A stretch of 64,000 nt of DNA, from assembly GCF_016909015.1 (NCBI RefSeq), contig NZ_JAFBFA010000008.1, positions 62,001 through 126,000 on the forward strand. Direction: 5' to 3'. This stretch comes from Gracilibacillus alcaliphilus (lineage in GTDB: Bacteria; Bacillota; Bacilli; Bacillales; Amphibacillaceae). The translations under genes were made by a program, and so were the position numbers. The notes under the pieces were generated by a model that saw only the letters and a list, made by a program, of their open reading frames with translations, searched no databases and was not told where the DNA came from. Shown here piece by piece: positions 8,972 to 18,068 of this stretch (within the stretch, counting starts at the first letter, position 1; each line of letters opens with the position of its first letter).

Positions 8972-9568
8972 GTGTGGAAAAATATACTTTCAATTGGACT
9001 TCTTGTCAGTCTTGTCGTACTAGTTATTCTTGTGAATGCCACTGATATTTTTACTGATGAGAAAGAGCCAAATATTATTGATGTTACTGGTGACACGTCT
9101 GCGAAAGGTGTCACTATCACAGCGCCGAATGTCTCGCAATTACAAGAGGGTGATAAAGCACCGGCTTTTTCATTAGATAATTTATCTGGAGACACGGTGG
9201 AGGTTTTTGATCAGGAGCAGGAGTATTTGTTGGTGAATTTTTGGGCGACTTGGTGCCCGCCTTGTGTAGAGGAGATGCCAGATTTACAAACATTGCAGGA
9301 CAACCATGAGGAAGAGATCAAGGTAATTGGCATCAATACAGAAAACTCACTGCAAAAAGCAAAAACATTTGTTGAGGAAGCACAGCTTGATTTTACAATC
9401 CTGTTAGATGAGGATAATCAAGTGTACGATGCCTTTAAAGTGATTAATATGCCGACTTCATTTATTATTCGGATCGAGGATCAAACCATTATGAAACGAA
9501 TCAATGGGGCCTTGTCTTATGAACAAATGGAAGAACAACTGTTAGAAGTGAAAGAAGACAGTCTTTAG
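8972..9568 (+). CDS. yneN: Membrane-anchored thioredoxin-like protein (YneN/ResA type)
   Basis: A TlpA/ResA-type thiol-disulfide oxidoreductase of 198 residues. An N-terminal signal anchor (about 5-22) places the thioredoxin fold outside the membrane. The redox motif is WCPPC at 94-98, followed by VEEMPDL, and a cis-Pro (NMPTSF) is present. Such proteins use CcdA-delivered electrons for cytochrome c or spore-envelope thiols, and ccdA is 5 kb upstream. GTG at 8972 was chosen because AGGTGA lies 5 bases ahead; GTG at 8963 lies inside that site. It leads the operon yneN, AAA ATPase, yneP, yneQ. The substrate is unknown. Confidence 0.88.
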   Translation: MWKNILSIGLLVSLVVLVILVNATDIFTDEKEPNIIDVTGDTSAKGVTITAPNVSQLQEGDKAPAFSLDNLSGDTVEVFDQEQEYLLVNFWATWCPPCVEEMPDLQTLQDNHEEEIKVIGINTENSLQKAKTFVEEAQLDFTILLDEDNQVYDAFKVINMPTSFIIRIEDQTIMKRINGALSYEQMEEQLLEVKEDSL

Positions 9569-9585
9569 AAAAGAGGGGGATGTTT

Positions 9586-11853
9586 ATGTCAACAAACAAA
9601 TGGAAGGACATTGAAGTCAAATTGAATAACTGGAACTCACTAGATGACATTCCACCTTTTGCTGAAATTGAGATTTTACGGTTGTTGGATGAAATGGAAC
9701 AGGCTGACCTGTCAGAAGAGGCGAAAGCATTACTATATTGCATGTTAATCCTCTATCGTTTAAAGCGTAATGTTACGGATGATCATTTACAAAAAGAATT
9801 AGAGGCTGTCAAACAGCGGAGTAATCATCCTATGATCACAGAGGTACAGTCTTTAAATCATTATTTATCGACATATAATGAACTGGCTGCTATGGATTTA
9901 AATCAGTATCAACTGCGCGAGACCGATTTTAATCCAGTCAAATTGAAAAAAGTAAAAGCTTTGCTGCAAGAAATGAATCGCCTTCAACAATGGAAGCTGA
10001 AGCAGCAAGTGGCGGTTTCCAACATCAGAAAAGCGTACAATCAATTGTTCTCACAAATAGAAATCATTGAAGAAATAGCAGAAGATATGGCTTTTGCTTT
10101 GGAACAAAGGAAATCGATCAAAGAGATACAACTGTATAATGAGGCGATTGACCGGCTGAATCATTTTCTGCATTTGTTTTATGATGCTTTGCCTGACTTT
10201 ATCAAAGAGAAAGTAACTAATGATCCTTTAGAAGAGTTAAATCAGATGATTGGTTTAGGTGAGGTAAAACAGTATATTAACCAGTACTATCACTATTTGC
10301 GGTATCAGCAGAAGCGTAAAGAAGCAGGTTTTCAAATGAGTGATGAGCAGGGGCTGAATATGGTGATTACAGGAAATCCTGGGACTGGAAAAACCACAAT
10401 TGCCCGCTTATTGGCCACTATTTATCATCGTTTAGGGATTTTAAAATCAGATCAGGTAATTGAAGTCAATCGATCACAGCTTGTTGGCTCTTTTATGGGA
10501 CAGAGTGAAGAAAATACATTAAATTATGTAAAAAAAGCACTGGGAGGTGTACTTTTTATTGATGAGGCCTACAATCTGAAACGAGAAGATCAAACAGGTA
10601 ATGACTATGGACAAGCCGTGATTGATACACTGGTATCGAGTATGACCAGTAAAGAATACGCAAACCAATTTGTTGTTTTCTTGGCTGGTTATCCAGAAGA
10701 GATGGAACATTTTCTTTGGGCTAATCAGGGGCTGAGAAGTCGTTTTCCAGAAGGTAATGTGATTAAATTGCCTGATTTCAATGATCACCAGCTATTGCAA
10801 ATCGCTGAAGAAACGGCTTTGCAAAATGATTATTTCTTCACTGAAAAGGCTAAAAACCGCTTTCTATCCCTTATTGAAAAAGCGCGGGTAGATGATTCCT
10901 TTGGTAATGCCCGTACGGTAAGGGACTTAGTACTTCGTGTAATTTTCCATATTGGATCCAAGCAGAATAAGCCATTTGACAGTCATTGGATTGAACATAT
11001 GAAGATAACCGAGGAAGTTATTGCTTCTTTAGATGATCAACAGGGCGCCGCAGACCCAATGAAGGAATTAGAGCAATTGATCGGTTTGAAACATGTGAAG
11101 GAAGAAGTAAAGAAGCTGTCTTCTTTTGTGCAGATCCAACAGAAACGGAAGGCGTTAAACTTACCGATGGTACCGATTCAGCTTCATTCGGTATTTTCAG
11201 GTAACCCAGGAACTGGGAAAACAACTGTTGCCAAATTGTTTGCCCAAATTTTGAAGCAATGTGGATTGCTCAAACGGGGGCACCTTGTTATTGCCTCCCG
11301 AAGTGACCTTGTTGCAGGATATGTAGGACAAACTGCGATGAAAACAAAGAATAAGATTCGTGAGGCCTTGGGTGGCGTACTCTTTATTGATGAGGCATAT
11401 GCCTTATATCGAGGAGAGAAGGATTTCGGAAAAGAAGCCATAGATACATTAGTCGATGAAATGACGAAACATAACGAGAATTTAGTCGTTATTCTAGCCG
11501 GCTACAAAGAGGAAATGGAACGATTTATCACTAGTAATCCTGGCTTAGAATCACGTTTTAAAAAATATTTTCATTTTGAAGATTATTCTGAAGAAGAACT
11601 ACTAGAGATGGTTCAATATCATGTCAATGCTTATCAATATAAACTAGAAAAAGATGTAGAGCCATTCTTAACTGACCATTTTTCGGGTATTTCAGTGTCT
11701 GGAAACGGTCGCTTTATTGTTAATTTAATTAATGAAGCTATCCAGTATCAGGCTTTACGACTAGAAATGGATACAGAGGATCGCGAGCCGTTGGAATGGT
11801 TGAACAAGAAGGATTTCGAACTAGCGTTTCAATCTATTAGGGGGACAAAGTAA
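9586..11853 (+). CDS. Double AAA+ ATPase of the CbxX/SpoVK type
   Basis: A 755-residue protein with an N-terminal helical region (about 1-205) and two AAA+ domains of the CbxX/CfqX/SpoVK class. Domain 1 has Walker A GNPGTGKTT at 263-271 and Walker B FIDEA with Asp326/Glu327. Domain 2 has Walker A at 539-547 and Asp602/Glu603. Each has a likely arginine finger (SRFPEG, SRFKKYF). Both sites look intact, so a double-ring hexamer is likely; the substrate is unknown. SpoVK has one such domain. The ATG at 9586 is 6 bases after AGAGGGGG; ATG 9580 abuts that site. It lies 17 bp after yneN, and its stop overlaps the yneP start, so it is cotranscribed. At this position B. subtilis has tlp instead. Confidence 0.88.
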   Translation: MSTNKWKDIEVKLNNWNSLDDIPPFAEIEILRLLDEMEQADLSEEAKALLYCMLILYRLKRNVTDDHLQKELEAVKQRSNHPMITEVQSLNHYLSTYNELAAMDLNQYQLRETDFNPVKLKKVKALLQEMNRLQQWKLKQQVAVSNIRKAYNQLFSQIEIIEEIAEDMAFALEQRKSIKEIQLYNEAIDRLNHFLHLFYDALPDFIKEKVTNDPLEELNQMIGLGEVKQYINQYYHYLRYQQKRKEAGFQMSDEQGLNMVITGNPGTGKTTIARLLATIYHRLGILKSDQVIEVNRSQLVGSFMGQSEENTLNYVKKALGGVLFIDEAYNLKREDQTGNDYGQAVIDTLVSSMTSKEYANQFVVFLAGYPEEMEHFLWANQGLRSRFPEGNVIKLPDFNDHQLLQIAEETALQNDYFFTEKAKNRFLSLIEKARVDDSFGNARTVRDLVLRVIFHIGSKQNKPFDSHWIEHMKITEEVIASLDDQQGAADPMKELEQLIGLKHVKEEVKKLSSFVQIQQKRKALNLPMVPIQLHSVFSGNPGTGKTTVAKLFAQILKQCGLLKRGHLVIASRSDLVAGYVGQTAMKTKNKIREALGGVLFIDEAYALYRGEKDFGKEAIDTLVDEMTKHNENLVVILAGYKEEMERFITSNPGLESRFKKYFHFEDYSEEELLEMVQYHVNAYQYKLEKDVEPFLTDHFSGISVSGNGRFIVNLINEAIQYQALRLEMDTEDREPLEWLNKKDFELAFQSIRGTK

Positions 11854-12281
11854 TGCATAAAGTAAGAACACCTATCAAAGTAAGATACCAAGAAACAGAT
11901 CAAATGGGCGTAGTCTATCATGCCAACTACCTTATCTGGTTTGAGATTGGCAGGACTGCCTTTGTAGAAAGTTTGGGGTTTCAATACCATGAAATGGAGG
12001 CAGAGGGTGTTGTATCGCCAGTAGTAAATGCTAATATCCAATTTAAACATCCTATTCGTTATGGAGAAGATGCTTTTGTCGAAACGTGGGTAGATTCTTA
12101 CAATGGAATTCGCACGACATACGGTTATCAAGTGATCGACCAAGCTGGGGAAATAGCTGTTACAGGTACAACTCAACATGTAATTGTCAGAAAGGACAAT
12201 TTCCGTCCGCTATCCTTAAAGAAGCATTTTCCGGAGTGGGATCAAGCATATAAACAAGCATTAGAAGGACAAGAACAATAA
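11853..12281 (+). CDS. yneP: Acyl-CoA thioesterase, hot-dog fold (YneP, YbgC/FadM type)
   Basis: A single hot-dog thioesterase domain of 142 residues. It has the 4-hydroxybenzoyl-CoA thioesterase-type catalytic motif YQETDQMGVVYHANYLIWFE, with Asp16 as the likely catalytic acid. It should hydrolyse acyl-CoA thioesters in the cytosol; the exact chain is unknown. Its ATG shares a base with the stop of the ATPase gene, and its own stop overlaps the yneQ start in the same way (TAATG), which implies translational coupling. Confidence 0.9.
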   Translation: MHKVRTPIKVRYQETDQMGVVYHANYLIWFEIGRTAFVESLGFQYHEMEAEGVVSPVVNANIQFKHPIRYGEDAFVETWVDSYNGIRTTYGYQVIDQAGEIAVTGTTQHVIVRKDNFRPLSLKKHFPEWDQAYKQALEGQEQ

Positions 12282-12580
12282 TGGCATTTGGCATTGATCG
12301 ATATACATTAGCGCAGTGGAAAAGAGACGTTAATCAAGGAGAAATCGCATTTTTAACGCATTATTGGCTGGATGACCGCTTTCCGAATTGTAAGACTGTT
12401 ACCAAAGTTGGCTGCAGTAATTATGACAAGCTGGTGGCATGGGGGAAAAATTATGGTTTACAAGAGGAGTGGATTCATTTAGATCCGAGATTTCCACACT
12501 TTGATTTATTTGGGGATACTCAAAAAGAAATACTGAGGCAGGAAAGACAATGGGAACACATTGATAAATTTCATTTATAA
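12281..12580 (+). CDS. yneQ: YneQ, conserved protein of unknown function
   Basis: A 99-residue soluble protein matching B. subtilis YneQ in length and position. Conserved-looking stretches are AFLTHYWLDDRFP and TKVGCSNYDKL, with the ending HPHFDLFG-type segment (FPHFDLFGDTQKEIL). No catalytic motif is recognised. It is the last gene of the yneN operon, and a terminator follows. Confidence 0.82.
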   Translation: MAFGIDRYTLAQWKRDVNQGEIAFLTHYWLDDRFPNCKTVTKVGCSNYDKLVAWGKNYGLQEEWIHLDPRFPHFDLFGDTQKEILRQERQWEHIDKFHL

Positions 12581-12616
12581 GGTTGTTCAAACCTTTGAAC
12601 TTGCACTTGTAAGCAT

Positions 12617-12652
12617 AAAAAATCGAGACTATCAGATAAGTCTCGATTTTTA
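12617..12652. terminator. Bidirectional terminator between yneQ and yidD
   Basis: AAAAAATCGAGACT pairs with AGTCTCGATTTTT, with A and T tracts on both sides. It can serve both convergent genes. Confidence 0.88.
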
Positions 12653-12673
12653 TCTTATAACATTTAAAAATGG

Positions 12674-12907
12674 TTAGTCCTGTTTCTTCTCAGGCACCGG
12701 ATCATAACCACCTGGATGAAATGGGTGGCACTTTAAGATCCTTTTGATGGTTAAATAACTTGCTTTCACCACATTGAAACGCTGGAAGCATTCCAGACCA
12801 TAGTTGGAACAGCTTGGATGGAAACGGCAGCTTGGCGGAAACATTGGACTAATGAAACGCTGATAGAAACGAATAATGCCGATCATTAATTGTTTCAAGC
12901 TGTTCAC
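12674..12907 (-). CDS. yidD: YidD, membrane protein insertion efficiency factor
   Basis: A 77-residue YidD protein that helps the YidC/SpoIIIJ insertase. It has an N-terminal amphipathic helix, the motif ISPMFPPSCRFHPSCSNYG with the conserved cysteines, and the family ending HPFHPGGYDPVP. Its ATG lies 2 bases after the folE2 stop, so it is the second gene of that unit. The identification is secure. Confidence 0.94.
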   Translation of the reverse strand: MNSLKQLMIGIIRFYQRFISPMFPPSCRFHPSCSNYGLECFQRFNVVKASYLTIKRILKCHPFHPGGYDPVPEKKQD

Positions 12908-12909
12908 CT

Positions 12910-13833
12910 CTAGTAGTGAAGTGCTTTATCATAGCTGATTGAAGCTATGGCATCGTGTAAATGGATAGATTCTTCATTGCGGCATTGCACCGTAAATTTC
13001 TCAACAAAAGACATTTCATATAAATCGGAGGCAACTAATCGTACGATATCTTCAACAAATCGTGGATTTTCATAGGCCTGCTCTGTTACCATTTTTTCGT
13101 CCGGGCGTTTTAATACCGGATGAATACGAGCACTGGCATTGCTTTCTGCAGCTTCTAATAAGGCATATTTCCAATCGACTTCCTCTTCATCATAATCTGG
13201 AGCAAGTGTTACTTCCATTTTCACATTTCCTCGTTGATTATGAGCGCTGTATTCACTGATTTCTTTGGAACAAGGGCAGAGGGTAGTAATTTTACCTTCC
13301 AATGATACCGTGATATGATAACCGGCTGTTTTATCATATAGAATAGTAAGCTCTGCATCGGCATGGTTCAATCCGGCCATATCAGAGGCAGGTCCTTTCC
13401 GTTCAAAGAACCAAGGGAAAGCTACTGTCAGTTGGTTATCATTTTGCTCTAGGCGCTCGGCCATCTCTTTGGTGAACCGTTTTAAATTTGCAATAGATAT
13501 ATCGAATGGTCTGCCATTACTATACGCCTGCATTAATTCAGTGAAACGGCTCATATTTGTTCCTTTATGATCCTTCTGAATAGAAGAAGTTAATGTGAAA
13601 TTACCAATCGTTGTTTGATTAGTTGGTTCTATACTGCTCACTACTTGGATAGGATGCTTCACATTGGAAATCCCTACTTGATCTATGGCAAAAAGAAAAT
13701 CTTTTTTTGTGTTCTGTAAATCGCTCATCTTGTCTTTTTCTGTTGGTTTTGTTTTTTCACCTGGCGCCACTGAGCCAAATAACTTGTGACGCTCATGCTT
13801 ATCGGGCAATGGTTTAGTTATTAATTCTCGCAT
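12910..13833 (-). CDS. folE2: GTP cyclohydrolase FolE2 (type IB)
   Basis: FolE2 makes 7,8-dihydroneopterin triphosphate from GTP for folate and queuosine synthesis. Unlike FolE it does not need zinc, and it is often made under zinc starvation. The protein has 307 residues, with the FolE2 core (PWFFERKGP, then TTLCPCSKEISEYSAHNQRG, which holds the metal-binding Cys region). I place the start at 13833 because AAAGGAGTC lies just ahead of it; a longer in-frame ATG at 13857 would put that site inside the gene. I looked for a Zur box upstream and did not find a clear one. The pair folE2-yidD forms a small operon. Confidence 0.93.
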   Translation of the reverse strand: MRELITKPLPDKHERHKLFGSVAPGEKTKPTEKDKMSDLQNTKKDFLFAIDQVGISNVKHPIQVVSSIEPTNQTTIGNFTLTSSIQKDHKGTNMSRFTELMQAYSNGRPFDISIANLKRFTKEMAERLEQNDNQLTVAFPWFFERKGPASDMAGLNHADAELTILYDKTAGYHITVSLEGKITTLCPCSKEISEYSAHNQRGNVKMEVTLAPDYDEEEVDWKYALLEAAESNASARIHPVLKRPDEKMVTEQAYENPRFVEDIVRLVASDLYEMSFVEKFTVQCRNEESIHLHDAIASISYDKALHY

Positions 13834-14217
13834 GAATTTGACTCCTTTCGTCTCCACTATTTCAAAGTATACCCAAACTTTTTACAATATTCAATGTATT
13901 AAGCTTATTCAAATTGGTTTTAACCGACTTCTTTGATTTACCTATCACTTTTTTTCTGTTGATTTGTTACAATAATAAGGATATAAGCTGATCAGCAACT
14001 AAAATCCTGCAGGGGCTATCCGTTTTATCTGAGCGGATTTGGCAAATGTCAGACGCGAATTTTCTGTACCTTAGCGCTAACATCTGTAAGTTTTTCTATC
14101 TAATGTTTTGCAACTTCAAAAAATAAAGTAGTCCTCTCTTGATGATGACATGTTACCATTGGATCGAGCGTGCCTAGAAAGCGCCTCCCAACTCATGTAC
14201 TAACTCTGAACAAGAAT
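13834..14217. other. Intergenic gap without a recognisable gene
   Basis: No frame here looks coding. The 14236-14418 plus-strand frame is a chance opening over the plsY end. The stretch 13990-14200 is richer in G+C than ordinary spacer and resembles worn-down repeat DNA, but I could not match it to another copy in this window. Confidence 0.5.
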
Positions 14218-14247
14218 AAAAGGAGACAATGAAGTATGCCTCCTTTT
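14218..14247. terminator. Probable terminator after plsY
   Basis: AAAAGGAG pairs with CTCCTTTT across a 14-base loop. It lies about 100 bp past the plsY stop on the minus strand. The tail is short. Confidence 0.45.
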
Positions 14248-14351
14248 CATTATGCTTGCCATCTAGCTTCCAAAAAATCAGCAGGCTCTAGCTGCAAAGC
14301 CATCCCAAGGAATGAAAAACTCTTACGGATTGGAAGTCTCATCTTATTGGG

Positions 14352-14936
14352 TTACATCCAAGTGATTTTTGGTTCTGTTTTATCAATAATTCGCTTGATG
14401 TTCGCTTTATGGCGATAAATAACGACCACTGTTAACAGGGCCGTCACGATCAGTAAGGGATAATCTTGTTGAACAGCAGTTACAATAATGGTAATAATTC
14501 CAGTTAACATTGAAGATAAAGAAACATACTTGGTTAGATATAAAATGACTAGAAAACTTGCGATCATGATGACAAACACCAAGGGATTGACACCAAGGAT
14601 AACCCCGGCAGAAGTGGCAACGGCTTTACCACCCTTAAATTTTGCAAAGACAGGGAACATATGCCCAATAACGGCAACTACACCAACTAATAACGGATAG
14701 ACTTCTGTTGCCTGAAAGATAACGGGCAAGGTGGCTGCTAGAGTTCCTTTAAGGATATCGATCACAGTAACGGCTATCCCCGCTTTGATACCGAGTACGC
14801 GAAAAGTATTAGTAGCACCTAAATTTCCGCTGCCATGTTCTCTAATATCCTTTTGATAACCGACCTTGCCAATAATCAAGCCGGTAGGTATGGAACCAAG
14901 CAAATAAGCCAAAATGATAAAAATAATATACTCCAT
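14352..14936 (-). CDS. plsY: Acyl-phosphate:glycerol-3-phosphate acyltransferase PlsY
   Basis: PlsY transfers acyl groups from acyl-phosphate to glycerol-3-phosphate, the first step of phospholipid synthesis. It is an integral membrane protein of 194 residues with about five to seven helices. Motifs are LGSIPTGLIIG near the start, REHGSGNLGATNTFRVLG, and GHMFPVFAKFKGGKAVAT (the glycerol-3-phosphate loop). It corresponds to yneS in B. subtilis, where it also lies near parE. Here it is on the opposite strand and stands alone. Confidence 0.95.
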   Translation of the reverse strand: MEYIIFIILAYLLGSIPTGLIIGKVGYQKDIREHGSGNLGATNTFRVLGIKAGIAVTVIDILKGTLAATLPVIFQATEVYPLLVGVVAVIGHMFPVFAKFKGGKAVATSAGVILGVNPLVFVIMIASFLVILYLTKYVSLSSMLTGIITIIVTAVQQDYPLLIVTALLTVVVIYRHKANIKRIIDKTEPKITWM

Positions 14937-15657
14937 CTCTAAACTCCTTAATTCATGGTATCATTGATTTCTTTATTTTAGCATGTAATCTTGAAAATTA
15001 CTATAACTCTTTGATGGAGCAAGGTTTGAGCAGCTATTTTTCAGAACCAGCCGAAAAAGCAGCCTAAACTTTTAGTGAATGATTCGCTAAATACATTTAT
15101 TCTTATGGAAAACGGTATTGGTTGAGTAATTATTTTGATATACTTTATGTAAACAAGACCACTTTTTTTATTTATCAAGTCAATCAAGAGGTTTCATCAT
15201 TACTTATTTCTTCAGTCATACAGTCGCTAATCTGTCTGGCTAGCAATTCTACATTTTCACTCTCTAGTAAGAACTCCTATTCTATTATAGAAAGTAAAAT
15301 AAACTTATCTTTCAGCGGGCTTTTGGCTAATGAAATATAACGCGAACAGGCTTATAGAAAGCAATTGATAAATCTCCACTTAAATATTTCCCGTCCTTTT
15401 ATTTCAAAGGGTCATTTTCCATTTTTAAGTCAAGATGTTGATATATCAAGGCTTGCATTGTTGGGATTCCACGGTTATCATTGGTCATGTATATAAGCAT
15501 ATAATCTCAATTGAATACTCTGGTTAGCGATTTTTTGTGATATCATCAATAGAGTGGATAGGCAATTGTCGGCCACCTCAATGAAAAAGTCACAAATAGT
15601 TTACTTGCGTTAACTGCTAATAGTATGATTTAATCAATAAAAATGAGGTGTCGAATA
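14937..15657. other. 720-bp gap, probably decayed DNA
   Basis: No gene is supported. A plus-strand frame at 15122-15340 has no ribosome site and a low-complexity Ser/Leu/Ile make-up. On the minus strand, 15276-15184 reads 31 residues with protein-like composition (FLLESENVELLARQISDCM) and then stops. It has a stop just before it and no start codon, so it may be the tail of a lost gene. Nothing else is recognisable. Confidence 0.45.
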
Positions 15658-16071
15658 ATGAACAGGGATAATCAACAACAATTAATGATCGAAATGCTGC
15701 AAGATACAAAAACCATTGCAGTGGTTGGACTTTCTGATAAGCCTTATCGAACCTCTTATCAGATCGCTCAGGCGATGCAAACAGCAGGTTATCGTATTAT
15801 TCCAGTTAATCCCCATGTGCAAGAAGTATTGGGGGAGAAGGCATATGATAAAGTCACAGATATTGATATTCCATTTGAAATGATTAATATTTTTCGGAGA
15901 TCGGTATTTTTACCTGCTTTAGCAGAAGAACTGATCCAAACAGAGGCACGCTATATTTGGATGCAGCAAGGTGTTCAAGATCAGCAAGTATATCAATACC
16001 TGACAGAGAATGGAAAACAAGTGATTATGAATCAATGTATTAAAGTAGCACATGCCGTATTATTAAGGTAG
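15658..16071 (+). CDS. yneT: CoA-binding (Rossmann) domain protein YneT
   Basis: A single CoA-binding domain of the succinyl-CoA ligase alpha type, 137 residues. The nucleotide motif is TIAVVGLSDKPYRTSYQIA, and the family signature is INIFRRS followed by WMQQGV and the C-terminal VMNQCIK-type segment (IMNQCIKVAH). These stand-alone proteins bind CoA; no reaction is established. ATG 15658 follows GAGGTG by 7 bases. It lies directly upstream of parE as in B. subtilis. Confidence 0.9.
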   Translation: MNRDNQQQLMIEMLQDTKTIAVVGLSDKPYRTSYQIAQAMQTAGYRIIPVNPHVQEVLGEKAYDKVTDIDIPFEMINIFRRSVFLPALAEELIQTEARYIWMQQGVQDQQVYQYLTENGKQVIMNQCIKVAHAVLLR

Positions 16072-16107
16072 GACGGTTTAGCAGTAAAGAAAGAGAGGAA
16101 CTATTGT

Positions 16108-18063
16108 ATGAGCAAAAACAATGCAGTATATGGTGATGAATCGATTCAAGTATTAGAGGGTTTAGAAGCGGTGCGGAAACGTCCGGGTATGTATATTGGA
16201 AGTACCGATGCTCGTGGTCTACACCATCTGGTATTTGAGATCTTAGATAACTCAGTAGACGAAGCCTTATCAGGTTTTGGCGAGAAGATATCTGTCATGA
16301 TTCATCCCGATCAAAGTGTCACGGTTACAGATAATGGCCGCGGCATGCCAACTGGTATGCATCAAACAGGCAGACCGACTCCAGAGGTTATTCTAACGGT
16401 ATTGCATGCAGGGGGAAAATTTGGTCAGGGTGGTTATAAAACGAGCGGTGGTCTTCATGGAGTAGGTGCCTCCGTAGTGAACGCCTTGTCTGAGTGGTTA
16501 GAAGTAACGATCTATCGAGACGGCTATACTTTCTACCAACGCTTCGAGGATGGCGGTAAACCGGTTACCACATTGGAGAAAAAAGGAAAGACAAGAAAAC
16601 GTGGAACAACGATTACGTTTAAACCAGATCGAACCGTTTTTTCAACCGACACCTTTCAATTTGATATTTTGGCTGAACGTCTGCGTGAGGCGGCTTTCTT
16701 GTTAAAAGGAGTTACCATTGAGTTGACCGATGAACGGTCGGAAAAGATTACCGAAACTTACCATTATCCACATGGATTAGAGCAGTTTGTCGCCTACTTA
16801 AATGAAGAGAAGGATGTGCTTCATGATGTCGTTTCCTTTGAAGGGAATCAACAGGGCATGGAGCTTGATTTTGCTTTTCAATTTAATGATGGTTATGCGG
16901 AGAATATTCTTTCCTTTGTTAATAACGTACGGACAAAAGATGGCGGGACGCATGAATCAGGGGCCAAAACAGCTATCACGCGTGTGTTTAATGACTATGC
17001 CAGAAAGGTCAGCTTGTTGAAAGAAAAAGATAAGAACCTTGAAGGTAATGATATTCGTGAAGGTTTTACGGCTGTGATCTCGATTAAGATTCCAGAAGAG
17101 AAACTGCAGTTTGAAGGACAGACCAAAGGTAAACTAGGAACTGCAGAAGCCCGCTCAGTTGTCGATGCGATTGTGGCTGAGAATTTGCTCTATTTCCTAG
17201 AAGAGAACCCTGACAGTGCGTCGATGCTGATTAAGAAAGCGATCCGTGCCAAAGACGCCCGAATGGCGGCCAGAAAGGCGCGTGAGGAAGCACGTTCAGG
17301 CAAAAAGAAACGTCGGAAGGAATCATTACTAAGCGGTAAATTAACCCCAGCTCAATCCCGGAATGCAGAGAAGAATGAACTGTACTTAGTCGAGGGTGAT
17401 TCGGCGGGCGGTTCAGCCAAACAAGGAAGAGACCGTAAGTTTCAAGCCGTATTACCGCTTCGAGGCAAAGTAGTGAACACAGAAAAAGCCAAATTGGTTG
17501 ATATTTTGAAAAATGAAGAGATTTCAACGATTATTCATACGATTGGTGCAGGAGTTGGTACTGACTTCGACATTGAAGACTGTCAATATCATAAAGTAGT
17601 CATTATGACGGATGCCGATACAGATGGGGCACACATTCAAGTTCTATTGTTGACATTCTTTTATCGTTATATGAGGCCTTTGATTGAAGCTGGTAAAGTA
17701 TTTATTGCCTTGCCGCCATTGTATCAAGTATCAAAAGGCAAAGGGGCAAAAGCTCAAGTAGAATATTGTTGGACAGAAGATGAACTAGCTTCGGTTACCA
17801 AAAAGTTCAAAAACGGTTATCATTTACAGCGGTACAAAGGTCTCGGTGAAATGAATGCTGATCAGCTTTGGGAAACGACAATGAATCCTGAAACAAGGAC
17901 ATTGATTCGTGTCACGATTGATGATGTAGCAAGGGCAGAACGGCGTGTTACCACCTTAATGGGTGACAAGGTCGAGCCACGGCGTAAATGGATTGAATCC
18001 CATGTTCAGTTTGGTTTAGAAGATGATGAGAATATTATCGACAATCAGAACATTCAAGCATAA
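16108..18063 (+). CDS. parE: DNA topoisomerase IV subunit B
   Basis: ParE is the ATPase subunit of topoisomerase IV, which unlinks daughter chromosomes. It has 651 residues. The GHKL ATPase part has EGLEAVRKRPGMYIG, DNSVDEA and the GGLHGVGASVVNALS lid. The TOPRIM part has VEGDSAGGSAKQGRDR and the acidic DADTDGAHI. It ends in the QRYKGLGEMN motif. Ahead of it is a good ribosome site (AGAGAGGAA). It should be cotranscribed with parC, but 334 bp of repeat DNA now separates the two. Confidence 0.97.
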   Translation: MSKNNAVYGDESIQVLEGLEAVRKRPGMYIGSTDARGLHHLVFEILDNSVDEALSGFGEKISVMIHPDQSVTVTDNGRGMPTGMHQTGRPTPEVILTVLHAGGKFGQGGYKTSGGLHGVGASVVNALSEWLEVTIYRDGYTFYQRFEDGGKPVTTLEKKGKTRKRGTTITFKPDRTVFSTDTFQFDILAERLREAAFLLKGVTIELTDERSEKITETYHYPHGLEQFVAYLNEEKDVLHDVVSFEGNQQGMELDFAFQFNDGYAENILSFVNNVRTKDGGTHESGAKTAITRVFNDYARKVSLLKEKDKNLEGNDIREGFTAVISIKIPEEKLQFEGQTKGKLGTAEARSVVDAIVAENLLYFLEENPDSASMLIKKAIRAKDARMAARKAREEARSGKKKRRKESLLSGKLTPAQSRNAEKNELYLVEGDSAGGSAKQGRDRKFQAVLPLRGKVVNTEKAKLVDILKNEEISTIIHTIGAGVGTDFDIEDCQYHKVVIMTDADTDGAHIQVLLLTFFYRYMRPLIEAGKVFIALPPLYQVSKGKGAKAQVEYCWTEDELASVTKKFKNGYHLQRYKGLGEMNADQLWETTMNPETRTLIRVTIDDVARAERRVTTLMGDKVEPRRKWIESHVQFGLEDDENIIDNQNIQA

Positions 18064-18068
18064 GAGGT

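Noticed and set aside
14236..14418. Open frame of 60 codons on the plus strand
   Set aside because: It overlaps the well-supported plsY end on the other strand, has no ribosome site, and part of it is the hairpin at 14218-14247.
15122..15340. Open frame of 72 codons on the plus strand
   Set aside because: Low-complexity Ser/Leu/Ile/Asn content, no ribosome site, no recognisable motif.
15400..15530. Possible integration (attachment) site near TCAAGATGTTGATATATCAA
   Set aside because: There is no integrase, tRNA or duplicated core nearby, so an attachment site cannot be supported.
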